From: Klebsiella huaxiensis
GTDB lineage: Bacteria; Pseudomonadota; Gammaproteobacteria; Enterobacterales; Enterobacteriaceae
DNA: 64,000 nucleotides
Assembly (NCBI RefSeq): GCF_003261575.2
Contig: NZ_CP036175.1
Location: 248,001-312,000 of the forward strand
Direction of reading: 5' to 3'
This document shows, piece by piece, positions 32,873 through 41,373 of the stretch. Both the position numbers and the translations under genes were made by a program. Under the pieces are notes generated by a model that worked only from the letters and a program-made list of their open reading frames with translations, had not been told where the DNA came from and did no database searches. Position 1 is the stretch's first letter; every line of letters starts with the position of its first letter.

Positions 32873-34423
32873 TTATTTCCGTTGTTGCGCGATAAATGCC
32901 GCCAGGCGAGCGGCCTCGATATTGCTGTCAGCCACCAGGACGCCAGCGCTTTGCAGCAGCGTTATCTGCTGCGCTCTGTCCTGTGGATCGGTATCCGTGC
33001 CGCAGACATGAGCAAGCAAGACAATATGGCGCTGTTCAGTGGCTTCAATGCGCTGAATTTCTTCGATAATGGGTAGCAGGGCGCTGCACGGCGCGATGCT
33101 GGCGCCATAGCCCAGCACGATGTCGAATAGCAGGACGGCGGTGCGCGGGTCCAGCGCTTCTGAGAGCAGACGCGCGTTACGTAGCTCCGGGTCAATCATT
33201 GGATGCGGGCGTCCCTGGGTGAATTCATCATCGCCCATATCCACCAGACTGTGGCCGTGGCCATGATGTTTATCCTGCAGCGCCCGTGCGCCCGTTACCG
33301 GGGCATTGGATTCACAGGATAGCCCTGCCGCCTGGAGCGCGAGCTGGGCTTCGTAGCAGAAAGTCCCGCCTGCGAAAACGCCGCGAATATCGGTTTGCTC
33401 CGCGGTCATCTCGCGAATCGATTGCACCGCTTGCTGCCGTAAAGCTTCAGGTAAGGAATGGCTGGCGGCGGCCGTTTCTCCCCGCAGCGTGGCGACCGCG
33501 ATATCCGCGGCATGCTGCAGGCTGTGGGCTGGGATGATGCCATACGTCAGCAGCGTCGCGTCGCTTGTCCCGAGGAAATGGGCTACAACCGGTTTGCCAC
33601 ACTGACGGGCGGATTCCAGCACTTTTTCCATGATGGCGGGTGACGGGGGTTTGGAGATCAGTGCAATAAGCTGCGTTTCGGGATCGTCCGCCAGCATGGC
33701 GATCCCTTGCAGCATGCTCAGACCGCCGATCTCTTCATGTAGATCGCGGCCGCCGGTACCGATGGCTTGCGAAACACCTTCGCCGAGGTGGTGAATGCGG
33801 CAGCTTACTTCCTGCAAACCGGTGCCGGAAGCGGCGACCAGGCCAATCGCACCACGGCGAACCACGTTGGCAAAACCCAACGGCATGCCGTTGATGATGG
33901 CGGTACCGCAGTCCGGCCCCATCACCAGCAGGTCACGCTCGCGGGCGTACTGTTTAATTGCCGCTTCCTGACATTCCGGGACGTTGTCGCTAAAGAGCAT
34001 CACGTGCAGCCCGGCGCTCAGGGCTTTAAGCGCCTCGGCGGCGGCGTAGCTGCCGGGAACCGAAATCAGCGCCAGATTAGCCTGCGCGGACGCTCCTACA
34101 CCTGCGGCGATGCTGGTGGCCGGGCGTCGGGTTGTACCTTCGGTGTTTTCCGTTGTGGCTGGAGGGCTCAGTAATTCACCCGCCAGCGTCAGCGCCTGTT
34201 TTGCCGTTTCGTCATCGGCCAGCAGGGCAATAAGCAGATCGTTAGGTCGGGCTTCAAGCGTAATGGGCATTCCCGCATCGCGCATGCGTTCGATATTGGC
34301 CGCCGTCGCCATGGCGACAGAAGCTTGCTCAACGCCCTCTAATGCATTGAGTTTTGCGGAAACCTGCATCAGTGAAACGGAGTCTTTATACAGGTTAGGG
34401 AAGCATTGGTAATGCAGAGTCAT
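32873..34423 (-). CDS. fdrA: FdrA-family protein (acyl-CoA synthetase-like carbamoyltransferase subunit)
   Basis: The 516-residue protein resembles the succinyl-CoA synthetase alpha fold: VMGPDCGTAIING near residue 177, LVAASGTGLQEVSCRIHHLGEG near 198, IGTGGRDLHEEIGG near 222 and the late VDMGDDEFTQGRPHPMIDP near 397. These are hallmarks of FdrA (AllF), one of the three subunits of E. coli oxamate carbamoyltransferase. FdrA was first named as a suppressor of a dominant-negative FtsH. The gene is 73 bases downstream of the isochorismatase-type gene and directly precedes the DUF1116 gene. Confidence 0.88.
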   Translation of the reverse strand: MTLHYQCFPNLYKDSVSLMQVSAKLNALEGVEQASVAMATAANIERMRDAGMPITLEARPNDLLIALLADDETAKQALTLAGELLSPPATTENTEGTTRRPATSIAAGVGASAQANLALISVPGSYAAAEALKALSAGLHVMLFSDNVPECQEAAIKQYARERDLLVMGPDCGTAIINGMPLGFANVVRRGAIGLVAASGTGLQEVSCRIHHLGEGVSQAIGTGGRDLHEEIGGLSMLQGIAMLADDPETQLIALISKPPSPAIMEKVLESARQCGKPVVAHFLGTSDATLLTYGIIPAHSLQHAADIAVATLRGETAAASHSLPEALRQQAVQSIREMTAEQTDIRGVFAGGTFCYEAQLALQAAGLSCESNAPVTGARALQDKHHGHGHSLVDMGDDEFTQGRPHPMIDPELRNARLLSEALDPRTAVLLFDIVLGYGASIAPCSALLPIIEEIQRIEATEQRHIVLLAHVCGTDTDPQDRAQQITLLQSAGVLVADSNIEAARLAAFIAQQRK

Positions 34424-34496
34424 TTCCTGTCCTCGGGCAATAAGAGGCCACCGCCACAGATGTGGCGGAATGGGGTTATTACCAGTTGTCGAAAAA

Positions 34497-35159
34497 TTAG
34501 TTTTGCAGCGCGCCGATAATGCTGGCTGAATCGCTGACCCAGCCGACGATGGCCCCCTGGGCTTTCATCATGTCGAGCGCGGCGCGGTGGAATTCTGGAA
34601 AGTAGGAGGCGCAGCAGTCTTCCGGGATGACCAGCTCGTAACCTCTATCGTTGGCTTCTCTGGCCGTGGTTTGCACGCACACTTCCGTGGTCACGCCGCA
34701 GATGATCAGCGATTTAATGCCGCGAGTTTGCAGAATCAGCCCCAGGTCGGTGGCGTAAAAAGCGCCCTTGCCGGGTTTATCGATAATCGGTTCACCGGTG
34801 AGTGGCGCGAGTTCAGGGATGATGTCGTGCCCTTGTTCGCCGCGAATTAAGATGCGTCCCATCGGACCGGATTCGCCGATAAATGTTTTCCCGCCGCGTG
34901 TTTTTTTCGCCGGGGGACAGTCCGCCATATCCACGCGATGACCTTCGCGGGTGTGAATAATAAATAACCCTGAGGCTCGGGCTTGTTCCAGCAGTTGACG
35001 GCATGGCGCGATAGTCCGGCGCAGATGCGAGACGTCATTACCCAGCACCTCGCCAAAACCAGCGGGTTCGACAAAGTCGCGCTGCATATCGATGATGACC
35101 AGCGCAGTGCTGGCAGGATCAAACGTGAAATCAAAAGGTTGAGCTTGAATAGTACGCAT
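34497..35159 (-). CDS. Isochorismatase-family amidohydrolase, biuret hydrolase-like
   Basis: The 220-residue protein has the cysteine-hydrolase catalytic triad: Asp in ALVIIDMQRDF (near 24), Lys in IIDKPGKGAFYATDL (near 132) and Cys in ICGVTTEVCVQTTAREANDRGY (near 165). The segments IIHTREGHR, GPMGRILIRGEQGHDIIPEL and IPEDCCASY are shared with biuret amidohydrolase (BiuH), more than with RutB or nicotinamidase. It would deaminate a small amide such as biuret or a ureide. First gene of the minus-strand operon, with possible operators just upstream. Confidence 0.85.
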   Translation of the reverse strand: MRTIQAQPFDFTFDPASTALVIIDMQRDFVEPAGFGEVLGNDVSHLRRTIAPCRQLLEQARASGLFIIHTREGHRVDMADCPPAKKTRGGKTFIGESGPMGRILIRGEQGHDIIPELAPLTGEPIIDKPGKGAFYATDLGLILQTRGIKSLIICGVTTEVCVQTTAREANDRGYELVIPEDCCASYFPEFHRAALDMMKAQGAIVGWVSDSASIIGALQN

Positions 35160-35220
35160 AAACGATCCCTTGTTAGCTATGACTACACTCGCAGTGTATG
35201 GACAGAACGCGATGGCTGCG

Positions 35221-35263
35221 CAGAAAGGTTTTCTGCTTATCCCTCAAAAAATATGAGGGATAA
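35221..35263. promoter_or_regulatory. Two palindromes between the amidohydrolase and DUF2877 genes
   Basis: CAGAAA-GGT-TTTCTG (35221-35235) is followed at once by TTATCCCTCA-AAAAATA-TGAGGGATAA (35237-35263), a perfect palindrome with ten-base arms. They lie in the 242-base divergent gap, 60-105 bases from the amidohydrolase start. The second fits the dyad form of LysR-type operators, and a LysR gene is at 36170. Binding is inferred. Confidence 0.6.
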
Positions 35264-35401
35264 ATCCATATCGGCAAGGCAAAATGGCTGGGGTCCTGAT
35301 GCCGTGGGGATTACGGCGAACAGGGGATATCAGCCGGTCGGTCAAGGGGGCGAAAATGGATGTGCAAAAGTGTGACCCTCCTCGGGAAATAAGGTTAACG
35401 T

Positions 35402-36187
35402 ATGGCTTTGAATGCACTAAAACATTGCGCCAGGCTGACTTCTGGACAAGCGGGGCGCGTGCACTCGGTCTTCACCCACGCCTGTAATCTGCTCATGCCG
35501 AACGGTGAGCTCTGGGTTGTGCAAACCCGGGAAATGCCGCTGGCCCCCAACGGTATCATTGTCGACGTCGACGATTTGCGACATCGTTTTACCGCCGGGA
35601 TGAGCGTGGCCTGTTTACCCTGCGGGGGCGATGTGTCGATGCTCGGTTCGAGTCCCGTCTCTACGCAGCTTATTTCTGCCGGGAACGCCGCGAATTTACG
35701 GCGTTTCGCCAGCGCATTATCTATTTTCCTCGCAGGGCAACCCTGCAATGGTATTCGGCTGGCCTTGCAGCAAGAGCCCGCGCTGGCTGATGTCTATCAA
35801 CGCTTTACCCGCTGGCTGATGAATGGTGAAGGCGATGTGGTTCCCCTGCTGCGTTTTCTGATTGGGCGCGGGGAGGGGCTAACGCCCTCAGGCGATGATT
35901 TCCTGGTGGGCGTATTGCTGGTCATGGAGAACTGGCTGCATCCCCGGCTGTCCTCGCTGCGCCAGGCCATTCCCCCACTGTTGTCAGCTACCACGGATAT
36001 CAGCCGGGAAATGCTGGGACATGCGTGTCAGGGGCGCTATAGCCAGCATTTGTTAGCGCTGATGGCGACCCCTGCGGTTAATTTTCCTGCGGTTGCTGGA
36101 TATGGTCATACGTCTGGTCTGGATATGCTGGCCGGGATGGCGGCGGGGGTCAGCGTTTTATCAACCCGGTCAACTGAGATCGGTTAA
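35402..36187 (+). CDS. DUF2877 protein, YlbF/AllH-like
   Basis: The 261-residue protein carries the DUF2877 signatures GRGEGLTPSGDDFLVGVL near residue 157 and GHTSGLDMLAGMAAG near 237. E. coli YlbF (AllH), the third subunit of oxamate carbamoyltransferase, is of this family. Here the gene is transcribed away from the amidohydrolase/fdrA operon, unlike the collinear E. coli arrangement. The start has AAGG about nine bases before the ATG. The last 18 bases overlap the convergent LysR gene. Confidence 0.85.
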   Translation: MALNALKHCARLTSGQAGRVHSVFTHACNLLMPNGELWVVQTREMPLAPNGIIVDVDDLRHRFTAGMSVACLPCGGDVSMLGSSPVSTQLISAGNAANLRRFASALSIFLAGQPCNGIRLALQQEPALADVYQRFTRWLMNGEGDVVPLLRFLIGRGEGLTPSGDDFLVGVLLVMENWLHPRLSSLRQAIPPLLSATTDISREMLGHACQGRYSQHLLALMATPAVNFPAVAGYGHTSGLDMLAGMAAGVSVLSTRSTEIG

Positions 36188-37081
36188 AAATCCTTCGATG
36201 ACATCCGCCCGCTGCAACTGCGTCAGCCACCAGTGGCAGCAAGGGCGAGGCGGCTCGTTTTGCCAGGCCAGAAAAAGTGGCGTCGGCGGTTTACTGACGT
36301 TCACCGGCACGCTAACGAGTCTGCCGTCGTCAATGTAGCGCTGGCAAAAATGGCGGGGAAGGAAGCCAATGCCCAGACCGTGGAGATGCATCGTAATTTT
36401 GCTGTGGTAATCGGGAGCGAGCAGCGCTTTTTGGCCGCGCAGTTGCCAGGCAACCTGTGGCTCGAGCTGCACGGAAGTATCCTGGATACAGATTGCCGGG
36501 TAGCGGCGCAGATCTTCTGCCTGTAGCGGGCGGTGAACCGCCGCCAGTGGATGGTCGGGCGCAATAGCGAACAACCACTCAACAGCGGGCATTTCTGCAC
36601 AAAGGACTTCACCGTGGCGTACCACCTGGTTAGGCGCGCCGATAGCGATATCCGCACGCTTTTCCAGCAGCGCGTCCCAGACGCCATCATGCACATCAAT
36701 ACTCAACTGAATTTCCGTTTGCGGGAAGTGGTGCTCACTTTGCTTCAACAGCGCGTAAAGAGGTTGCAGGCTAATAATGTTATTGAGCGAGAGTCTTAAG
36801 CTCGTTTCGGTGCCACTGGCAATACGACGAGTGGTGTGCTGCAACTCTCCCAGTTCGCTCAGGATCAACTGCCCTTTTTTGATAAAATAACGGCCCGCTT
36901 CCGTCAGGATCAGCTGTTTGCCCTGGCGCTCAAACAGTTTGGCGCCCAGCTCGTTTTCCAGTTTATGCACCGTATAGCTGAGAGCCGTGGGCACCTTATG
37001 CAGCTCTTCGGCGGCAGCGCTAAAGTTGCCACAGCGCGCGATGGTGACGATGACGTTCAATGCCTGGACGCTTATCAACAT
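36170..37081 (-). CDS. LysR-family transcriptional regulator
   Basis: The 303-residue protein has the N-terminal winged helix-turn-helix (NFSAAAEELHKVPTALSYTVHKLENELGAKLFER, about 19-52) and a periplasmic-binding-like effector domain. The FSAAAEELHKVPTALSYTV form is typical of the branch with AllS, the allantoin-pathway regulator of E. coli. Its position beside the ureide cluster and the LysR-type dyad upstream of the amidohydrolase suggest that it controls that cluster. The effector is unknown. Confidence 0.88.
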   Translation of the reverse strand: MLISVQALNVIVTIARCGNFSAAAEELHKVPTALSYTVHKLENELGAKLFERQGKQLILTEAGRYFIKKGQLILSELGELQHTTRRIASGTETSLRLSLNNIISLQPLYALLKQSEHHFPQTEIQLSIDVHDGVWDALLEKRADIAIGAPNQVVRHGEVLCAEMPAVEWLFAIAPDHPLAAVHRPLQAEDLRRYPAICIQDTSVQLEPQVAWQLRGQKALLAPDYHSKITMHLHGLGIGFLPRHFCQRYIDDGRLVSVPVNVSKPPTPLFLAWQNEPPRPCCHWWLTQLQRADVIEGFLTDLS

Positions 37082-37098
37082 ACCCTCTTCCTACCGAT

Positions 37099-37222
37099 AT
37101 ACCCGTCATCCTTCAAGCTGCCTCTTTGTTGGCTGCACTCAGAAACCCCAGTCACATAGTTATCTATGCTCCTGGGGATTTCTACCCTTGCCGCCTCGAT
37201 GCATCTCGAATGATTTTGTGTA
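37099..37222. repeat. ERIC element (124 bp)
   Basis: Third copy, starting ATACCCGTCATCCTTCAAGC and ending CTCGAATGATTTTGTGTATA. More diverged at its right arm than the copies at 11300 and 30350. It lies 17 bases upstream of the LysR start. Confidence 0.9.
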
Positions 37223-37889
37223 TAGACTGAAAAACCCCTTCACGATCGGGAACATAAAACGAACATTTATCGAATATAGAGGATCTTAAATCACTATGTC
37301 TATCAACTAAGCTAACTATATGAATATATTTTATTTTACGCTTTTCAAGCCTTCAGATGGTCTAAAAGGGGGGCAGCAATGATTTCTGATGCTGTTCTTT
37401 GTTGTTCGGTCAACTCATTATATTCCTGGTTTTCAGATAACATCCTGATCTATTTATTTTAAGTCTGAGCTTTATTTATTATTTTCATTAATTCTGTTAA
37501 GTGATTTCTAAATGGATTAAAAAATATTAAAATGTATTCTCGTTAGTATTCTACAGGCGTGTATTACGCCAGGTTTTAAAATTTAAACAGTATAAAAAAC
37601 TACTCTAGGTGAATGACCCGGCGGGTTACGTGGGTTTTGACGGCGCTGCCGCCCAAAAAATGGGGCTATCATTTTGAAAAGAAACTGATAGTGTAGCCGC
37701 ACTACCACTATGGAATTATACCAACCTGGCTTATTCAAAATTATTAAAGCTGTACTAAAGTAACCGTGTTGTGACAGACATAGCGCTGGTTAAATGTTCA
37801 AAAAACAACAAATTAAACTATGCTTTAGCAGCGTAGAATGACAATTAAAACAGATTAAATATGATGTATTTAAAATCATGAGGTTATCT
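37223..37889 (+). promoter_or_regulatory. AT-rich upstream region of the first bcs operon
   Basis: This 667-base stretch contains no recognisable gene. It is AT-rich with an internal GC patch (37615-37665: palindrome ACCCGGCGGGT). Possible -35 and -10 elements TTCAAA and TATGCT, 16 bases apart, lie about 65-90 bases before bcsO. A long AT-rich leader is consistent with H-NS and multi-factor control of biofilm genes, but no specific operator was identified. Confidence 0.4.
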
Positions 37890-38447
37890 ATGAACCATTA
37901 TGATGATTTGCAGCGCTTCAAGGAAAAGACGCGGACACACAGTCTAAAATTCAAGGACCTCTCATCAGAAGCTGCCGCCAGTGAAAAAGGGGATTGGGTT
38001 ATTCTCAATCAACTTATTCCCGTAGCGGAAGAATCCTCTATCGCTATGGGTGGATCGGTTTCATTACCCGTGCCACAGCTGGTACCTGTTGATATGTTCC
38101 GCAGGGTCGAGGCCGTACCTCCGACACCGCCGGTTGCTCCGGCGGTGATACTTGAACCTGTAGCAGTACAACCCATTGCCGCGACTGAAAAAACCGTACC
38201 GGTCGCCGTGGAGTTCATTGTGCCGGAAAACGTCGTGCCGCCGATCCCTGTTCCTCAGGTTGAGATTCCCCAACCGGTACCTGCCAGCGTCCCCGCACCT
38301 GCAATCAAACCTCGTCAGGCCATCGTGCCGACGGCGGAAAGCTACGCCCATCTCTTCGCGACGAAAACCGTGGAGCCGGAACCGGTAGCGAAAGATAAAA
38401 ACCAGCCCCTGAAATCACTCTTAGAAAGGATTGCGACATGCCGCTGA
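37890..38447 (+). CDS. bcsO: BcsO, proline-rich cellulose operon protein
   Basis: The 185-residue protein begins MNHYDDLQRFKEKTRTHSLKFKDLS. It continues with a long Pro/Val-rich low-complexity region (PPTPPVAPAVILEPVAV, VPPIPVPQVEIPQPVPAS; about residues 55-145) and ends in a charged segment SLLERIATCR. There is no signal peptide or membrane helix. This composition and the place before bcsQ match BcsO of enterobacterial bcs operons of the bcsD-containing type. Function is unknown. The ATG at 37890 has GAGG six bases upstream. The 3' end overlaps bcsQ by ten bases. Confidence 0.85.
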   Translation: MNHYDDLQRFKEKTRTHSLKFKDLSSEAAASEKGDWVILNQLIPVAEESSIAMGGSVSLPVPQLVPVDMFRRVEAVPPTPPVAPAVILEPVAVQPIAATEKTVPVAVEFIVPENVVPPIPVPQVEIPQPVPASVPAPAIKPRQAIVPTAESYAHLFATKTVEPEPVAKDKNQPLKSLLERIATCR

Positions 38448-39241
38448 TCTGCGTGTGTTCCCCGAAAGGCGGCGTAGGAAAAACGACCCTCGCGGCAAAC
38501 CTGGCCTGGGCGCTGGCCCGCGCGGGCAGTAAAGTTCTGGCCCTCGATTTTGATGTGCAGAACGCCCTGCGCCTGCATTTTGGCGTGCCTCTTAGCGATG
38601 AGCGCGGCTTTGTCGCGAAAGCGCTGGAGCTGCATGACTGGAGCCAGTGCGTGCTCAGCGCTGGTAGCAATATTTTCGTCCTGCCCTATGGCGACGTGAG
38701 TGAAGCGCAGCGCCAGGCTTTTGATGAGCGCCTGGCCCATGACGAGCATTTTTTGACCCGCGGCCTGGCGGCATTACTCAATTATCCGGGGTTGATTACT
38801 ATTGCCGACCTGCCGCCGGGGCCTTCACCCGCGCTGACGGCACTGACGGCGCTTGCTGACCTGCATCTGGTGCCGTTGCTGGCGGATACTGCCTCGATGT
38901 CGACCCTGTCGCAGGTCGAAAAGCAGCGTTTAACCGGGGGGGCGCTTAACCATAAACACGGACACTATTTTGTGATTAACCAGAGCGATAATCGCCGTCA
39001 GGTGAGTCGCGATGTCACCGCGTTGATGGAAGAAAAACTGGGTGACCGCCTGCTGGGCGTCATTCATCGTGATGAAAGCGTGGTAGAGGCGAATGCTTCT
39101 CAGAAGTCGATTCTTGACTTTAGTTCATCCTCCGCAGCCGCCTTTGATATTGAAATCATAGCCAAAAAAATCTCTGCGCAGTTGGGTATCAATATTGGCG
39201 ATGGCACGGTACACAGCCAGCCTCGCATGTCAGGGCATTAA
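38438..39241 (+). CDS. bcsQ: BcsQ, MinD/ParA-like ATPase of cellulose operon 1
   Basis: The 267-residue protein has a complete deviant Walker A motif, CSPKGGVGKTTLAANLAWAL (residues 7-26), with the signature Lys, plus VLALDFDVQN and TIADLPPGPSP. BcsQ (YhjQ) is needed for polar localisation of cellulose production and is a core part of the inner-membrane complex. The copy at 54518 has a different P loop. The gene overlaps bcsO and lies 20 bases before bcsA. Confidence 0.92.
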   Translation: MPLICVCSPKGGVGKTTLAANLAWALARAGSKVLALDFDVQNALRLHFGVPLSDERGFVAKALELHDWSQCVLSAGSNIFVLPYGDVSEAQRQAFDERLAHDEHFLTRGLAALLNYPGLITIADLPPGPSPALTALTALADLHLVPLLADTASMSTLSQVEKQRLTGGALNHKHGHYFVINQSDNRRQVSRDVTALMEEKLGDRLLGVIHRDESVVEANASQKSILDFSSSSAAAFDIEIIAKKISAQLGINIGDGTVHSQPRMSGH

Positions 39242-39261
39242 TTTAATTGCAGGGCCGCTGA

Positions 39262-41373
39262 ATGAAAAAATCTCTTTTCTGGTTGCTGGTACTGGTGCTC
39301 TCGCCTATTGCCGTGCTGGTGGTGATCACGCCGATGGACAGCCAAAAGCAGTATATTTTTGGCTTGCTGAGCATCGGCATTCTCTTCGTCATGGGTTTTA
39401 GTAAAAACCGCAGCATTTCGGTCATTATGGTCGTGACATCGCTGCTGATGTCGACCCGTTATATGTATTTCCGCCTGACGCAGACCCTGCATTTTAACTC
39501 CACAATCGAGGCGATTCTGGGGATGGGACTGTTCCTGGCGGAAGTCTATATCTGGGTGATGCTGCTGCTGAACTACCTGCAAACGGTGTGGCCGCTGAAG
39601 CGCGAAATCGTTCCGCTGCCGGATGACATGAGCACCTGGCCGACGGTAGATATCTATATTCCGAGCTATAACGAACCGCTTGATGTGGTTCGTGATACCG
39701 TGCTGGCCGCGCAGTGCATTGATTATCCAAAAGATAAATTAAAAATCTATTTACTGGATGATGGTAAGCGCAATGAGTTTGCGGTATTCGCCGCCGACGT
39801 CGGGGTGGGGTATATCACCCGTAACGATAACAAACACGCCAAGGCGGGTAATCTCAACCACGCGATGACCCTGACCAACGGCGAGCTAATCTGCGTCTTT
39901 GACTGTGACCACGTGGCGACCCGCGTCTTCTTACAGGCGACGGTCGGCGGGTTCCTCAATGATCCGATGCTGGCGCTGGTGCAGACCCCGCACTACTTCT
40001 ATTCGCCAGACCCGTTCGAGCGCAACCTCTCCGTGGGCCGCAACATCCCCAACGAAGGGATGCTGTTCTATGGCCCAATTCAGCAGGGTAACGATAACTG
40101 GAACGCGACCTTCTTCTGCGGCTCCTGCGCCGTGATTCGTCGCGCCGCGCTGGAGCAGATTGGCGGCTTTGCGGTAGAAACCGTCACCGAAGACGCCCAT
40201 ACCGCACTGAAGTTCCAGCGTCTGGGCTGGAAATCGGCGTTCCTTGATATTCCACTGGCGGCCGGTTTAGCCACTGAACGTCTGGTGGTGCACGTGATTC
40301 AGCGTACCCGCTGGGCGCGCGGGATGACGCAAATTTTCCGTCTCGATAACCCGTTACTGGGGCGTGGGCTGACGTTCCAGCAGCGTCTGTGCTACCTCAG
40401 CGCCATGCTTTACTATCAGTTTGCCCTGCCGCGCGTGGTGTTTGTCACCGCGCCGCTGGCTTACCTGCTGTTTAACCTGAATATTATCTACTCCTCGGCG
40501 AGCCTGATTGTCTCCTACGCGTTGCCGCATCTGTTCCTGGCGATTTACGTGGGATCGCGGATGAACGGCCGCTATCGCTACAGCTTCTGGGGCGAAATTT
40601 ACGATATCGTGTTGGCATTCCACCTGGTGCTGCCGACGCTGGTGACGATGATTTTCCCCAAACGCGGGAAGTTTAACGTTACCGATAAAGGCGGCCTGCT
40701 GGACGTTGGCTACTTCGACTTTACCGTCGTCAGGCCGCATCTGGTCGTTGCCTGCCTGCTGGGCCTGGGCGTGGTGGTCGGCATCGTCCGCGCTGTCGGC
40801 CACGATTATTTTGGTTCAGATCCTAACGTTATTGCGCTCAACGTTGGTTGGGGAATTTACAGCCTGATCTTTCTGCTGGCCGCTATTGCCGTGGCGCGCG
40901 AAACCCGCCAGGTGCGCAAAACGATTCGTATCGATGTCGATATTCCGGTGCTTATTCATTATGCCAGCGGCATTGTCTCGCGTAGCCACACCGCCGACCT
41001 GTCGATGGGCGGCTGCCGCATTAGCGCGCCGGATAAGCGTCACCAGCAGGATGAGATTGAAGAGATTGAGCTGATTCTCCAGTCAGGCGCTATCTCGATT
41101 CCCGTCCGCCAGGTGACCGCTGACGATCGCTTTATTCGTCTGCAATTCGATGAAAATATTCCGCTTTCGCGCCGTCGCGAACTGGTGCGCGTGGTGCTGG
41201 CCCGCGCCGATGCGTGGATTAATCCGCCGCGCCCGCAGGACAACCCGTTCCGCTCTTTCGTCACCATTTTGCGTTGTGTGTTTGAACTGTTCTGGCTGAC
41301 GTGGAAAACACGCCGCAGCCAGCGTCGCCAGCCGCCTGCTGCGAAGCCCGCGCAGGAGGATGGTCACCTATGA
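39262..41373 (+). CDS. bcsA: Cellulose synthase catalytic subunit BcsA, operon 1
   Basis: The 703-residue inner-membrane enzyme polymerises UDP-glucose into beta-1,4-glucan. Glycosyltransferase family 2 motifs are visible: IYLLDDGKRNEF (near 165), DCDH (Asp214, Asp216), TVTEDAHT (near 310) and QRTRW (near 347-351). Eight or so transmembrane helices surround the domain. A C-terminal PilZ domain has RQVRKTIR (near 549) and DLSMGG (near 579), so c-di-GMP should activate it. Compared with the second copy it lacks the ~150-residue N-terminal extension. The stop overlaps the bcsB start (ATGA). Confidence 0.96.
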   Translation: MKKSLFWLLVLVLSPIAVLVVITPMDSQKQYIFGLLSIGILFVMGFSKNRSISVIMVVTSLLMSTRYMYFRLTQTLHFNSTIEAILGMGLFLAEVYIWVMLLLNYLQTVWPLKREIVPLPDDMSTWPTVDIYIPSYNEPLDVVRDTVLAAQCIDYPKDKLKIYLLDDGKRNEFAVFAADVGVGYITRNDNKHAKAGNLNHAMTLTNGELICVFDCDHVATRVFLQATVGGFLNDPMLALVQTPHYFYSPDPFERNLSVGRNIPNEGMLFYGPIQQGNDNWNATFFCGSCAVIRRAALEQIGGFAVETVTEDAHTALKFQRLGWKSAFLDIPLAAGLATERLVVHVIQRTRWARGMTQIFRLDNPLLGRGLTFQQRLCYLSAMLYYQFALPRVVFVTAPLAYLLFNLNIIYSSASLIVSYALPHLFLAIYVGSRMNGRYRYSFWGEIYDIVLAFHLVLPTLVTMIFPKRGKFNVTDKGGLLDVGYFDFTVVRPHLVVACLLGLGVVVGIVRAVGHDYFGSDPNVIALNVGWGIYSLIFLLAAIAVARETRQVRKTIRIDVDIPVLIHYASGIVSRSHTADLSMGGCRISAPDKRHQQDEIEEIELILQSGAISIPVRQVTADDRFIRLQFDENIPLSRRRELVRVVLARADAWINPPRPQDNPFRSFVTILRCVFELFWLTWKTRRSQRRQPPAAKPAQEDGHL

